Assembly: GCA_003281685.1 (NCBI GenBank)
Contig: QCBH01000009.1
Span: 1-60,809 of the forward strand
Source: Prochlorococcus sp. AG-347-E23
GTDB taxonomy: Bacteria; Cyanobacteriota; Cyanobacteriia; PCC-6307; Cyanobiaceae
Reading direction: 5' to 3'
DNA length: 60,809 nt
Shown: positions 8,215 to 18,759 of the stretch, in pieces
How the letters are laid out: each line of letters starts with the position of its first letter
Position numbering within the stretch: position 1 is the stretch's first letter
Translations under genes and position numbers: made by a program
Notes under the pieces: model-generated
The model's database searches: none
What the model was told of the DNA's origin: nothing
Seen by the model: the letters and a program-made list of their open reading frames with translations, nothing else

Positions 8215-9387
8215 ATGGCTCAATCAACTGTTGAATCAAAAAATAAAAAAGATATTAATAATGGGAAGATACCAGCAAAAGAAACAATTTTGTCCCCAAG
8301 ATTCTATACAACAGACTTTGAGGCAATGGAAAATATGGATTTATCAATAAACGAGGAGGAATTGGAAGCTATATGTGAGGAATTTAGAAAAGATTACAAT
8401 AGACATCATTTTGTAAGAAATAGTGAATTTGAAGGCGCTGCAGAAAAATTAGATCCTGAGACAAGAGAGCTTTTTGTTGATTTTCTCGAGGGAAGTTGTA
8501 CTTCAGAATTCTCAGGTTTTTTACTTTACAAGGAACTTAGCAAGAGAATTAAAAACAAAAACCCTCTTCTTGCTGAATGTTTTGCTCATATGGCCAGAGA
8601 TGAAGCTAGACATGCAGGTTTTTTGAATAAATCTATGAGTGACTTTGGACTGCAGTTAGATCTAGGTTTTTTAACAGCTAATAAAGATTACACTTATTTC
8701 CCTCCACGAAGTATTTTTTACGCCACTTATTTATCCGAAAAAATAGGTTATTGGAGATACATTGCAATTTATAGGCATCTCGAAAAGAACCCTGATAGCA
8801 AAATTTTTCCACTATTCAATTATTTTGAAAATTGGTGTCAAGATGAAAATAGGCATGGTGATTTCTTTGACGCATTAATGAAAGCACAACCAAGTACCGT
8901 TAAATCATTAAGCCAAAAAATTACCATTGGTGGCTCTACCTTTACGCATCCACTATTTGACTATTTCCATAGATTTAGATACTTTTTGAACAATCTCCCA
9001 TTAACATCCAAGTTATGGTCTAGGTTTTTCTTACTTGCTGTATTTGCAACTATGTATGCAAGGGATCTAGGAATCAAAAAAGATTTCTACGCTTCTTTAG
9101 GGTTAGATGCTAGAGCTTACGACCAGTATGTTATTAATAAAACAAATGAAACTTCTGCTAGAGTTTTTCCTGTAGTACTAGATGTTTATGATAAATCTTT
9201 TTATGGAAGATTAGATAAAATAGTTCAGAATAATAAGGTCCTTTCCGATATTGCAAGCAGTGGTGGAAATAAAGTCTCTAAAACTTTTAGAAAATTACCT
9301 AAATATTTATCAAACGGTTACCAGTTATTAAGACTATACTTATTAAAACCTCTTGATAGCAAAGATTTCCAACCATCGATTAGATAA
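8215..9387 (+). CDS. acsF: Aerobic Mg-protoporphyrin IX monomethyl ester cyclase
   Basis: A 390-residue diiron oxygenase that forms the fifth ring of chlorophyll (Mg-protoporphyrin monomethyl ester to protochlorophyllide, using O2). Two diiron ligand motifs are visible, DEARH at about 129-133 and DENRH at about 218-222, with another glutamate in the CTSEFSG segment (Glu98). The length and the N-terminal [15 protein letters not shown] match the family. Only the O2-dependent enzyme is present in this window. The upstream 80 bases are AT-rich and probably carry the promoter. Confidence 0.97.
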   Translation: MAQSTVESKNKKDINNGKIPAKETILSPRFYTTDFEAMENMDLSINEEELEAICEEFRKDYNRHHFVRNSEFEGAAEKLDPETRELFVDFLEGSCTSEFSGFLLYKELSKRIKNKNPLLAECFAHMARDEARHAGFLNKSMSDFGLQLDLGFLTANKDYTYFPPRSIFYATYLSEKIGYWRYIAIYRHLEKNPDSKIFPLFNYFENWCQDENRHGDFFDALMKAQPSTVKSLSQKITIGGSTFTHPLFDYFHRFRYFLNNLPLTSKLWSRFFLLAVFATMYARDLGIKKDFYASLGLDARAYDQYVINKTNETSARVFPVVLDVYDKSFYGRLDKIVQNNKVLSDIASSGGNKVSKTFRKLPKYLSNGYQLLRLYLLKPLDSKDFQPSIR

Positions 9388-9418
9388 TCTTTTATACAGA
9401 GAAGATTTATAGACTCCA

Positions 9419-10843
9419 ATGCTTTCTTCACAAATCAAATCAAATGAAATAGTTTTTGGTAGTTGCAATAAAAACTTATTAGAAGAAATTATTTTCTACG
9501 GTATAGGTCTTGGTGCTGATTTTGTAGAAATTTTTATAGAGAATACCGACAACTCGAGCGTGTTAGCTGAAGAGGATTTCATTACAAGTGTAAGTCCATC
9601 ATTTGGAAGAGGTGCGGGTATTAGAATCTTCAAAGAAAAAAAGGATGGATTTGTAAGTACAAATGATTTAACAAGGAATGGCTTGATGAGATCGGTATCT
9701 CAGGCTATTGAGATGTTAGACATAATAGATAACAAAAAAAGAGAAGTATTTAACGGTTTAAATAAACACAGGGACTATAGTTTATCTAAGAAAAAATGGA
9801 TTAATGAAGTACCATCTATTCATGAGATAAGTGAAAAACTATTAGTAAGCACAAAGTCTCTAAAAAAAAATAATAAAATTATTACTAGAAAAGGAAGTTA
9901 CTCAAGAAATCTACAAGAAGTAATAATAGCCTCTAGCGACGGAACTTATGTCTCAGATATCAGGTTGCATCAAACAGTTGGACTTAACGTAATTGCAAGT
10001 GATGCCCAATATAGATCTAGTGGAAGTAGAAGATTTGGATCGTCAGGAATGCCTAATGAATTCAGATTATGGGATCACGAAAAAGCAGCTAATGATGTAT
10101 TTGAAAGCTCAATGAACATGTTGTATGCAGATTATGTTGATGCGGGACAAATGCCTGTCGTATTAGCTAATAAATTTGGTGGCGTTATTTTCCACGAAGC
10201 CTGTGGACATTTGCTTGAAACTACTCAAATAGAGAGAGGAACAACACCATTTGAGAATAAATTGAATGAAAAAATTGCACATGAATCAGTAACTGCAATT
10301 GATGAAGGGATATCAGAAGGATCCTTTGGTTCATTATCAGTAGATGATGAAGGTATGGAACCCGAAAAATCAGTTCTTATAAAAGATGGAATTTTAAAAA
10401 AATTCATATCAGACAGGGCAGGTGAATTAAGAACTGGCCATAAAAGAACAGGAAGTGGAAGAAGACAAAATTATTCTTTTGCTGCAGCTTCAAGAATGAG
10501 AAATACCTTTATAGCTAAAGGTGATTACTCTAAAGAAGATCTAATAAGTAGTATTAGCGATGGTCTTTACTGCAAATCGATGGGTGGAGGTAGTGTAGGT
10601 GCTACAGGACAATTTAATTTTGCGGTAGAAGAAGGTTATCTAATTAAAAATGGTAAATTAACTAATCCAGTTAAGGGAGCAACTTTGATTGGTGAGGCTA
10701 AAGAAGTAATGCCAAAAATATCAATGTGCGGAAATGACCTTGAATTGGCCCCAGGATTTTGTGGATCTATCAGTGGAAGTGTCAATGTAACTGTTGGCCA
10801 ACCTCATATTAAGGTTGATTCAATTACTGTTGGAGGAAGATAG
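9419..10843 (+). CDS. tldD: TldD metalloprotease subunit
   Basis: A 474-residue TldD. The zinc motif HEACGH is at residues 259-264 (bases about 10193-10210) and the C-terminal glycine-rich sheet region (GGGSVGATGQFNF) is intact. Known: TldD pairs with TldE as a heterodimer that digests unfolded peptides, with the zinc site only in TldD. The partner gene begins 3 bases downstream, consistent with a co-translated pair. ATG at 9419 is the only reasonable start. Confidence 0.95.
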   Translation: MLSSQIKSNEIVFGSCNKNLLEEIIFYGIGLGADFVEIFIENTDNSSVLAEEDFITSVSPSFGRGAGIRIFKEKKDGFVSTNDLTRNGLMRSVSQAIEMLDIIDNKKREVFNGLNKHRDYSLSKKKWINEVPSIHEISEKLLVSTKSLKKNNKIITRKGSYSRNLQEVIIASSDGTYVSDIRLHQTVGLNVIASDAQYRSSGSRRFGSSGMPNEFRLWDHEKAANDVFESSMNMLYADYVDAGQMPVVLANKFGGVIFHEACGHLLETTQIERGTTPFENKLNEKIAHESVTAIDEGISEGSFGSLSVDDEGMEPEKSVLIKDGILKKFISDRAGELRTGHKRTGSGRRQNYSFAAASRMRNTFIAKGDYSKEDLISSISDGLYCKSMGGGSVGATGQFNFAVEEGYLIKNGKLTNPVKGATLIGEAKEVMPKISMCGNDLELAPGFCGSISGSVNVTVGQPHIKVDSITVGGR

Positions 10844-10846
10844 AAT

Positions 10847-12199
10847 ATGGATCCAAGAGAAATTACGACTCAAATCTCAGAAGCTGCAGATTCTCTAAAA
10901 CTAAAAAAATGGGATTATGGTGCAAGCTTTTCTAACGATTACTCTGTTCAAGTTGATAAGGGAGAGGCTAAACAACTTAAAGCATCACAAAAGCAAATTT
11001 TAACTTTAAGAGTTTGGAATCATTTTAATCTAGTTGGTATTACTACAACAAGTGATATTAGTGAATCTGGTATCAAAAAGGCTCTAAAGCAAGCAAATAT
11101 AGCTTCTGATTTCGGAAATAAGAATGAAAGTACAGAATTTTCACCACTAGCGAAGGATCCTATTAAAGTTATGGAAATAAAAAAAAGATGTCCTGTTGGA
11201 ATAAAAAAATTACTTACTCTTTTAAGAGAAGCAGAAGTTAAACTAATAGAAAGTCATGAATCCATAAAATCTGTTCCATATAATGGTTTATCTGAGAGTT
11301 TCTTTGAAAGAGTTTATGCAAATAGTGATGGTGCCTTTCGGAGTTATACCAAAAGTCAAGCTGCACTTTATTTATATGCAAGAGCAGAAGAGAAAAATAA
11401 GAAACCTCGTAGCTCAGGCTCTGTAAAACTTGGATATGGAGTTGAAGATATTGATATAGAGTCGTGTATTAAAGACGCTTCTAATAAAACAATTTCTCAT
11501 TTAAATTATTCATCTATTAAAACTGATAAATATTTAATATGTTTTTCCCCAGAGTCTTTTTTAACTATCATTAATGCCTTTAGTTCAATGTTTAATGCTA
11601 GAAGCATTTTAGATGGAGTCAGCTTATCTAATAAAAATTCTATTGGTGAGAAGCTATCTACAGAAGCACTCAATATTTATGATGATGGTCTTCACGAAAA
11701 GAATATTTCTTCATCACCATTTGATGGAGAGGGAACTCCTACCAGAAGAATATGTTTAATTAGCAAAGGGAGAATTGAAAATTTTATACATTCTGAATCA
11801 ACTGCAAGAATATTTAAAACAATCCCAACAGGCCACGCTGGACTAGGATCAAAAGTTTCAGTATCTCCTGATTGGATAGTAGTTGAGAAATCAGAGGAAA
11901 ACTCTGATCTAAAAACAACATTAGATCACTCTACCTACGAAGGAGAATTTGTTTATATTGAAGAATTAAATGCAATCCATGCAGGTGTCAGAGCAAGTCA
12001 AGGTTCATTCTCTCTTCCATTTGATGGATGGCTTTGTAAAAACGGTAAAAAAATCTCAATAGAATCTGCCACTGTAGCAGGGGATATAAAATATCTTTTT
12101 AAAAATATAGTAAATATTGAATCAAGCCAAGAGGTAACAACAAGTGGAATTTCTCCACATATATGGGTAGATGAATTATCAATAACAGGTGACGCGTGA
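10847..12199 (+). CDS. pmbA: TldE/PmbA, non-catalytic partner of TldD
   Basis: A 450-residue TldE/PmbA homologue. It shares the TldD fold (SFSLPFDGWLCKNGK and the terminal HIWVDELSI segments) but has no HExxxH, as expected for the TldE subunit. It forms the peptide-digesting chamber with the product of the preceding gene, which is 3 bases away. Its TGA overlaps the GTG start of fmt by four bases, so the tldD-tldE-fmt genes form a tight operon. Confidence 0.94.
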   Translation: MDPREITTQISEAADSLKLKKWDYGASFSNDYSVQVDKGEAKQLKASQKQILTLRVWNHFNLVGITTTSDISESGIKKALKQANIASDFGNKNESTEFSPLAKDPIKVMEIKKRCPVGIKKLLTLLREAEVKLIESHESIKSVPYNGLSESFFERVYANSDGAFRSYTKSQAALYLYARAEEKNKKPRSSGSVKLGYGVEDIDIESCIKDASNKTISHLNYSSIKTDKYLICFSPESFLTIINAFSSMFNARSILDGVSLSNKNSIGEKLSTEALNIYDDGLHEKNISSSPFDGEGTPTRRICLISKGRIENFIHSESTARIFKTIPTGHAGLGSKVSVSPDWIVVEKSEENSDLKTTLDHSTYEGEFVYIEELNAIHAGVRASQGSFSLPFDGWLCKNGKKISIESATVAGDIKYLFKNIVNIESSQEVTTSGISPHIWVDELSITGDA

Positions 12200-13179
12200 G
12201 AATTATATTCTGGGGAACACCTGAATATTCAATTCCGAGCCTTGATATTTTTATTAAATCTAAGCACGAGGTAATTGCAGTAGTCAGCCAACCGGACAAG
12301 AAAAGATCTAGAGGAAATAAATTAATATCCTCACCTATTAAAAGCTTTGCCGAGCAAGAATCTATAAAAATTTATACTCCAGCAAAAATCAAAGACAATA
12401 TACATTTTATAAATGAACTTAAATCACTATCTTGTGATTTATTTATTGTTATAGCTTACGGGAAAATTTTACCCAAAGAGATATTGGAAATCCCAAAATT
12501 TGGTTGTTGGAACGCACATGCTTCATTACTTCCAAGATGGCGTGGTGCTGCCCCAATCCAATGGTCCCTAATAAAAGGCGATGAATTTACTGGTGTAGGA
12601 ATAATGAAAATGAATGAGGGACTAGATACTGGCGACATATTATTGGAAGAAAAAATTAAAATAGATAATAACGATAATTTAAATACACTATCGGAAAAAC
12701 TAAGTACTTTATCTGCAAAATTACTTTTAAATGCTACATCGCTACTCGAAGAAAATATTAATAAAAATACTAATTCTCAATTAACAAAACAAAATACCCT
12801 TGGAAGAGAAATCACTTACGCAAGAATGATTGAAAAATCAGACTTTAAGGTTGATTGGGGTAATGAAGCAATTAAAATTTATCAAAAAATAAAAGCTTTA
12901 TACCCACGAGCAAATACAACTTTTAGAGGTAAGAACCTAAAAATACTTAAAATCAAAGTTTTAAGTGATGAAATTAAAAATGAAAAATACCTTTTCATGT
13001 GCAAATTTTCAAGACCTGGTATTATTCTTGCTGTAATAGAAAATGAAGGAATAATAATTTCAACTAAAACTGATCCGATTATTTTGTTAGAAGCAAAACT
13101 TGAAGGCAAAAACATTTCTACCCAAAAGCAATTGACACAACAGTTAAAGCCATCAGTAGGTGAATATCTATCAGATTAA
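12196..13179 (+). CDS. fmt: Methionyl-tRNA formyltransferase
   Basis: A 327-residue Fmt that formylates Met on initiator tRNA using 10-formyl-tetrahydrofolate. Catalytic Asn106 and His108 lie in GCWNAHASLLP, followed by the RWRGAAPIQW signature; the GLDTGD segment supplies the catalytic Asp. The C-terminal tRNA-binding domain is present. GTG start overlapping tldE. The gene ends convergently with terC, overlapping by four bases. The window also carries the initiator tRNA that is its substrate (36 kb). Confidence 0.96.
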   Translation: MRIIFWGTPEYSIPSLDIFIKSKHEVIAVVSQPDKKRSRGNKLISSPIKSFAEQESIKIYTPAKIKDNIHFINELKSLSCDLFIVIAYGKILPKEILEIPKFGCWNAHASLLPRWRGAAPIQWSLIKGDEFTGVGIMKMNEGLDTGDILLEEKIKIDNNDNLNTLSEKLSTLSAKLLLNATSLLEENINKNTNSQLTKQNTLGREITYARMIEKSDFKVDWGNEAIKIYQKIKALYPRANTTFRGKNLKILKIKVLSDEIKNEKYLFMCKFSRPGIILAVIENEGIIISTKTDPIILLEAKLEGKNISTQKQLTQQLKPSVGEYLSD

Positions 13180-13889
13180 GTTTTAGATTCTTTTTTAGAG
13201 AATCCCCAAATGAAAGCAAAAAGAATCAAAAAATAAAAATAATAGTCTGGAAGAATTGATTCTTTAATTAACGTGTTTAGGAGAAGTTTAATCCCAACAA
13301 TTAAAATTGCTACGTAACCGGCAGTTTCTAATCTAGAAAATATATCCAGAAGTTTTAGAAAAATCCCCGATGTAAATCTTAAGGCTAATACTCCAATCAC
13401 TGCTCCAAATATAATTAATATGTATTGATCGCTGATAGCTACTGCAGTAGTAATACTGTCTATGGAAAAAGCAAAATCAGTAATTGAAAGAAGCGCTACA
13501 ACCCTTAAGAACCTAAAATTATTTTTATTATTATCTTTCCCATTTTTAACGTCTTCTATATCTGAATTGAAAAACACATTAGAGAAGAATAAGTATATTA
13601 AGTAAAATCCAGCAAAAACTCTAATAAGGATATACTTTAAAAGAACATTAGATAATATGATGAGAATAATTCTAAATAATAGAGATATTGTTATACCAAT
13701 ATTTAAAGCTCTTGACCTTAATTCTGAACTTTCGAGAGATTTAGTAAGAGAAGCCAGTGCGACAGCATTATCTGCTGATAATAATAATTCTAGAACAATT
13801 AATATTGGTAAAAGTGTAAAGATTTCGTACCAACTGTCTACCTGATCTAGTGTAGGTATAAGTGAATTTATTGCGGCTGAATCCATCAA
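13176..13889 (-). CDS. TerC-family integral membrane protein
   Basis: 237 residues with about seven hydrophobic helices. It contains the TerC signature ELLLSADNAVALA near residues 35-47 and the second acidic motif SITDFAFSIDSI near 135-146. Known: TerC relatives include Mn2+ exporters, and plant TERC is needed for thylakoid biogenesis; acidic residues within the helices are thought to bind metal. The transported ion here is inferred. It is convergent with fmt and divergent from mfd. Confidence 0.9.
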   Translation of the reverse strand: MMDSAAINSLIPTLDQVDSWYEIFTLLPILIVLELLLSADNAVALASLTKSLESSELRSRALNIGITISLLFRIILIILSNVLLKYILIRVFAGFYLIYLFFSNVFFNSDIEDVKNGKDNNKNNFRFLRVVALLSITDFAFSIDSITTAVAISDQYILIIFGAVIGVLALRFTSGIFLKLLDIFSRLETAGYVAILIVGIKLLLNTLIKESILPDYYFYFLILFAFIWGFSKKESKT

Positions 13890-13960
13890 ATATTATTCAC
13901 AATCAGTATAAAATCTAATATAATGTATCGGTTATTTGTAATCAAGATTGATAGCTATAA

Positions 13961-16900
13961 ATGAGTTTAAATACTTTAGTTGATTATATTTCGAACTCAC
14001 AAATTACTTCTGAATTAATAAAAAGAATTTTAAAAAGTAATGAATTGAATATTGTTGGTTCAAGTAGATATGCAAAATCAATAATCATAGATAGCATTTC
14101 AAAAAAAGAGAAAAAAAATATATTATTAATTTGTCCTAATGTAGAAATTGCCTACAAATGGATTGGATATTTTGAAAGTATAAATGATAAAGAAGTTTTA
14201 TATTATCCTCCAACAGAACATCTACCATACGCATCAATTAATAAATCCAAAGAGATTGAATTTAGTCAGCTTACTGTTTTATCCAAATTGATAAAAAAAG
14301 ACAAAAAAAAACTTAATATTGTCATATCAACAGAGAGATCACTACAACCTCATCTATTAAATAAAAACTTATTAATTAAAAACAAGTTAGATTTGGGAAA
14401 AGGGGTTCAAATCGAGATTCAAGAATTAGCAAATAAACTTACATTGCTGGGTTATAAGAAGGATAATGTAACTTCAACAGAAGGATTCTGGAGTAGGAGA
14501 GGGGAAATAATAGATATTTATCCAGTCAATAATGAGTTTCCTATAAGATTAGAATTTTTTGATAATGTAATTGAGAAAATAAGAGAATATGATCCCCATA
14601 CACAGAAAACATTAGAAAGTATCAATAATATTGAAATAATACATGCTGGATTTGATTTGCTAATAAAAGACAAGTTAAATAATTTATCTAAGAACAATAT
14701 TTTTAATTTAGAAGATACAAATAAAAATAATCTTGATCGTTATTTAGGAATAATTGAAAAAAAACCCTCAAATATAATAGATTTTATAGATAGGGAAACA
14801 ATTCTTGTAATAGATGAATTAGAAGATTGTAAAAAATTTGCGAATAATTGGTATCTAGATTCAGAAAGTAATTTTGATAGTTGTGCGTATGAATTAAATG
14901 AAAACCTTAAAAATAATGACATTAATTTAGAGGCCAAACCTAATTTGCATTTAAAGTTTGACGAAATATTAAATTCACTAGGAAATTTTAATTTAATAAA
15001 ATTTTATGAATTTGAATCTAAAGTCAATATTGATAATAAGTTTTTGTTAAACGATAAAAGATTAAATTCATACTCAAAAAATGTAGGAAAATTATCCAAT
15101 GATATAAATAAAAATATAAAAAATAATGAAAAAGTATGGATATTATCAGCACAGCCATTGAGAACTAGGACTTTACTTTTTGAGCACGAATGTAATGCTA
15201 ACTTCTTAAACAATCCTAATGATATTGATGCAGCATTTAAGTCAATTAACAATTCAACTCCTTTAATTTTAAAAAATAAAAACAATTATGAAATCGAGGG
15301 TTTTTATCTACCAATATGGAAGGTTGTCCTGATAACAGATAAAGAATTATTTTCACAACAATCTCTTTTTAATAATGTATTCATAAGAAGAAAAAAAAGA
15401 AGTGTCAATTCAAATATAAATGTAAATAAGATTAGTCCTGGTGATTTTATCGTTCATAAAAATCATGGAATAGGAAAATTTTTAAAAATAGAAAAAATAA
15501 ATATAACTGGAGATGCAAGAGATTATTTAGTCATTCAGTATCAGGACGGGAAGATAAGTGTTGCCGCTGATCAACTTGGTAGTGTTAATAGATATAGATC
15601 AAGCGGAAAAATAAAGCCAAAAATAAATAAATTAGGAGGGACAGAATGGGAAAGAATAAAAGAGAAAAATAAGAAACAAATCAAAAAAGTTGCTTTCGAT
15701 ATTTTAAAACTTTATGCAAAGAGAGAGAAATTAAAAGGATACATTTACCCAGAAGATGGTCCTTGGCAAGATGAATTAGAGGAATCATTCCCTTATCAAC
15801 CAACACCTGATCAAATTACTGCTGTAGAAGAAATAAAATCTGATATGGAAAGCGATAAGCCAATGGACAGGCTTGTTTGTGGAGATGTAGGATTTGGCAA
15901 AACAGAAATCGCTGTTCGGGCAATTTTTAAGGCTATTACATCAGGCAAACAGGTAATATTATTAGCCCCCACAACAATCCTAGCTCAGCAACATTGGAGA
16001 ACAATAAATAATAGATTTTCACCTTACCCAATAAAAGTATCATTACTCAATAGATTCAAAACAGTTAATGAAAGAAAGGAAATCTATACAGGTTTGAAAA
16101 ATAACAAAATTGATTTAGTTGTAGCAACGCACCAAATATTAGGAAAAGAAATAGAAATTAAAAACTTAGGACTACTTGTTATTGATGAAGAACAACGATT
16201 TGGAGTAAGACAAAAGGAGAAAATTAAAAAAATCAAAAACAACGTAGACGTTTTAACACTCTCAGCAACTCCAATTCCAAGGACTCTTTATATGAGCTTA
16301 TCTGGACTAAGACAAATGAGCTTATTAAATACTCCTCCTCCATCAAGAAGATCAATAAAAACATATTTATCTGAAATAGATATGGATGTTATAAGAACTG
16401 CAATTAATCAAGAACTTGATAGGGGAGGTCAAATTTTTTATGTTCTTCCAAGAATTTCTGATATTGATCAAGCTATAAACAAATTAAAAAATATGTTTCC
16501 CAGCTTAAAATTTATTGTTGCTCATGGGCAAATGAACGAAACAGAGCTTGAAAATGCAATGATTGCTTTTAATAATGGAGAAGTAGATCTAATGATATGC
16601 ACAACGATAATTGAAAGTGGATTAGACATCCCTAAAGTAAATACAATAATTATTGAAGATTCTCACAAATTTGGCCTTTCGCAACTTTATCAACTTAGAG
16701 GAAGAGTTGGAAGAAGCGGTGTACAAGCTCATGCTTGGTTATTTTATCCAAATATAAATAAAATTAATGACGCTGCAAAACAAAGATTGAAAGCGATAAA
16801 AGACTTTTCAGAACTAGGAAGTGGATACCAACTTGCAATGAAAGATATGGAAATAAGAGGTGTTGGTAGTTTACTAGGAGAAGAACAAAGTGGAAAGGTT

Positions 16901-17473
16901 AATGCTATTGGATATGATTTATATATAGAAATGCTCCATGAGGCTATTTCAGAAATAAGTGGGCAGGAAATACCTGAAGTTAACGACACTCAAATTGATC
17001 TACCAATCAATGCATTTATACCTGCAACATGGATATTAAACAGGGAAGAGAAGCTTGAGGCTTACAAATCTGCTACTGAATGTTCAAATAATGATGAATT
17101 AACTGAATTAGCTACAGACTGGGTGAATAGATATGGAAACTTACCCAAACCTGTTGAGTCCTTGATTATGATAATGAGACTAAAATTACTAGCTAAAAAA
17201 TGTGGTTTTAATAAGATCAAGCTCAAAAAGCCAAACATCCTGATAGAGACAAAATTAAAAAATTCTACTTTTAAAATTCTTAAAAATTCTTTAGCAAGTA
17301 GTGTTCAAAATAAATTTCATTATAAAGAAGGCGAACAATTTTCAATAATCACCATAAGAGGTTTAGGTGCAACTGAAATTCAAAATCAAATTGATCAACT
17401 AATGATGTGGTTCGGATCTTTTGAAAGAGAAATAAAGAATTTTGATAAAGAACTTCTTATGAAAAAAGAATAA
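13961..17473 (+). CDS. mfd: Transcription-repair coupling factor Mfd
   Basis: A 1170-residue DNA translocase that removes RNA polymerase stalled at lesions and recruits UvrA. In order: UvrB-like N-terminal domains, the RNA-polymerase interaction domain (PGDFIVHKNHGIGKF), then the RecG-like motor with Walker A GDVGFGKT (from Gly641) and DEEQ box (742-745), the helicase motifs TLSATPIPRT and GRVGRSG, the relay/TRG region (GSLLGEEQSG) and the C-terminal D7 domain. Full family length with an ordinary ATG start. It is followed by a hairpin and a small gene. Confidence 0.97.
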   Translation: MSLNTLVDYISNSQITSELIKRILKSNELNIVGSSRYAKSIIIDSISKKEKKNILLICPNVEIAYKWIGYFESINDKEVLYYPPTEHLPYASINKSKEIEFSQLTVLSKLIKKDKKKLNIVISTERSLQPHLLNKNLLIKNKLDLGKGVQIEIQELANKLTLLGYKKDNVTSTEGFWSRRGEIIDIYPVNNEFPIRLEFFDNVIEKIREYDPHTQKTLESINNIEIIHAGFDLLIKDKLNNLSKNNIFNLEDTNKNNLDRYLGIIEKKPSNIIDFIDRETILVIDELEDCKKFANNWYLDSESNFDSCAYELNENLKNNDINLEAKPNLHLKFDEILNSLGNFNLIKFYEFESKVNIDNKFLLNDKRLNSYSKNVGKLSNDINKNIKNNEKVWILSAQPLRTRTLLFEHECNANFLNNPNDIDAAFKSINNSTPLILKNKNNYEIEGFYLPIWKVVLITDKELFSQQSLFNNVFIRRKKRSVNSNINVNKISPGDFIVHKNHGIGKFLKIEKINITGDARDYLVIQYQDGKISVAADQLGSVNRYRSSGKIKPKINKLGGTEWERIKEKNKKQIKKVAFDILKLYAKREKLKGYIYPEDGPWQDELEESFPYQPTPDQITAVEEIKSDMESDKPMDRLVCGDVGFGKTEIAVRAIFKAITSGKQVILLAPTTILAQQHWRTINNRFSPYPIKVSLLNRFKTVNERKEIYTGLKNNKIDLVVATHQILGKEIEIKNLGLLVIDEEQRFGVRQKEKIKKIKNNVDVLTLSATPIPRTLYMSLSGLRQMSLLNTPPPSRRSIKTYLSEIDMDVIRTAINQELDRGGQIFYVLPRISDIDQAINKLKNMFPSLKFIVAHGQMNETELENAMIAFNNGEVDLMICTTIIESGLDIPKVNTIIIEDSHKFGLSQLYQLRGRVGRSGVQAHAWLFYPNINKINDAAKQRLKAIKDFSELGSGYQLAMKDMEIRGVGSLLGEEQSGKVNAIGYDLYIEMLHEAISEISGQEIPEVNDTQIDLPINAFIPATWILNREEKLEAYKSATECSNNDELTELATDWVNRYGNLPKPVESLIMIMRLKLLAKKCGFNKIKLKKPNILIETKLKNSTFKILKNSLASSVQNKFHYKEGEQFSIITIRGLGATEIQNQIDQLMMWFGSFEREIKNFDKELLMKKE

Positions 17474-17497
17474 ATTATTAAATAATTATTTTAAAAT

Positions 17498-17519
17498 CCG
17501 CGAATCAGTTTGATTTCGG
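17498..17519 (+). other. Imperfect hairpin between mfd and the next small gene
   Basis: CCG then CGAATCA pairs with TGATT then CGG across a GTT loop, with one extra C on the left side. It is the only GC-containing inverted repeat in the 70-base gap. The T-run (17540-17546) is about 20 bases away, so it is not a classical intrinsic terminator. It may be a 3' end of the mfd transcript or a leader structure. Confidence 0.4.
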
Positions 17520-17546
17520 TTAGGTTTATAAAAATTTATTTTTTTT

Positions 17547-17708
17547 ATGGGTGAATATATAGACATAGGAATTCAAACTTCAATTTTACCCTTATCAATT
17601 ATTCTTTCATCAATTGCACTTGGTATATTTGCTTTATTTGGAGAAGAAACAGAAAATGATGATGATGATTCTGATTCAGGAAGTGGTGGCCTGATGCAAC
17701 CTATTTGA
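17547..17708 (+). CDS. Small single-helix membrane protein with acidic C-terminus
   Basis: 53 residues. One hydrophobic helix (about 11-30, ILPLSIILSSIALGIFALFG) is followed by an Asp/Glu/Ser-rich tail (EETENDDDDSDSGSGG). The ATG at 17547 follows a T-rich stretch. The layout resembles small photosynthetic-complex peptides such as PsbN, but there is no specific match I can defend. It is convergent with the neighbouring minus-strand gene, whose stop is 3 bases away. Confidence 0.65.
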   Translation: MGEYIDIGIQTSILPLSIILSSIALGIFALFGEETENDDDDSDSGSGGLMQPI

Positions 17709-17710
17709 AA

Positions 17711-18079
17711 TTATTTATAACTTATTTGTTTTGACTTTCTCTTGAATACTCTAAATAACCTATAAAAAGCACCTACCATCAAGATCAGAGCAATAAAAGA
17801 AGAGGCAAGTATAAAAATCACCAAGAATATTTCATAGAGATATGAAAAAAGATCTATAAATAATAAAAAAGATTTATTAATAGTAGTAGGTAGGTTATTT
17901 ACCAGTAATTTTTTATTAGGAATTAAATAATTTATATAAACCAATAAAACACCAAAAATAAATAAAAAGAAAGATTCAGTAAATAGTCGATTTTTAGATT
18001 TTCTTCTTAAATTTAATTTTTTTTTAAAAATATATTTATCAGATTTAATATTCAAATTTGGGATGTTTAAATCTACCAT
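17711..18079 (-). CDS. Hypothetical membrane protein
   Basis: 122 residues. A basic N-terminal half (FKKKLNLRRKSKNR at about 18-31) precedes three hydrophobic stretches (about 34-52, 69-84 and 85-104) and a basic C-terminal tail. Not recognised. It is the last gene of a minus-strand run of cyanobacterial families (DUF2949, DUF3038, DUF4335), so a shared context is likely, although it is separated from DUF4335 by 88 bases. Confidence 0.65.
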   Translation of the reverse strand: MVDLNIPNLNIKSDKYIFKKKLNLRRKSKNRLFTESFFLFIFGVLLVYINYLIPNKKLLVNNLPTTINKSFLLFIDLFSYLYEIFLVIFILASSFIALILMVGAFYRLFRVFKRKSKQISYK

Positions 18080-18167
18080 ACATCAAAGCTCAAAGAATAA
18101 ATTTGAATAACTCTGAAAAGAAATTAACCTATAGTATCGTGTTTGTATTTAAGATGCTAATGGGACT

Positions 18168-18755
18168 TTATTCTGGATTTATTTGTTCTTTTTTTTCTAT
18201 ATTTTCAAAAGGACTATATAAATAAATAAAAGAAGAAGAGAATAGAATTAAAGAGCAAATTGCGATAAACGGTGGGATAAAGAAATTGAAAAATTTAACT
18301 TTTTTCTTTAACCCAAATCTTAATTTTTTAGGAATGTTAGTAGGCATATCAGTTTTTTTTATTTTTACTTTTGGAGATTCATTTAACTGATCAAAACAAT
18401 TTATTGTATCTGAAAGCAATGAATTACCAATCTTTAAAACTAAAGGCTTTACATTTGGTTTAGAGCTCTTGAGAACAACATTATGTATGTGGAGATTATC
18501 GGCTTTTATATCGATTAATTTAGACTCATATATTGGAATTTCGTTTTTGAGTAAAAGATTTGAATAAATATAAAAAGCATCCATAATAGGCCCTAAATGT
18601 TCAATTTTTCCTTCAATAAGTGGTTTATCAACTATGGTTAATTTCCATTGAGAGATTATAGATATTTGATCTTCATTTTCATTATCGGAATAATCTGGCA
18701 ATCCGATTATTTCGAGACTTGCTGAAGATTGATGAAATGAAAATTTATTTTGCAT
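18168..18755 (-). CDS. DUF4335 family protein
   Basis: 195 residues with a soluble N-terminal domain (SSASLEIIGL..., SQWKLTIVDKPLIEG, PIMDAFYIYSNLLL) that fits DUF4335, then a basic linker (residues about 130-155) and one membrane helix near 158-178. The family is cyanobacterial and its function is unknown. It begins four bases after the DUF3038 gene ends, and these two families are usually adjacent in cyanobacteria, which suggests a joint role at a membrane. Confidence 0.78.
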   Translation of the reverse strand: MQNKFSFHQSSASLEIIGLPDYSDNENEDQISIISQWKLTIVDKPLIEGKIEHLGPIMDAFYIYSNLLLKNEIPIYESKLIDIKADNLHIHNVVLKSSKPNVKPLVLKIGNSLLSDTINCFDQLNESPKVKIKKTDMPTNIPKKLRFGLKKKVKFFNFFIPPFIAICSLILFSSSFIYLYSPFENIEKKEQINPE

Positions 18756-18759
18756 AATA

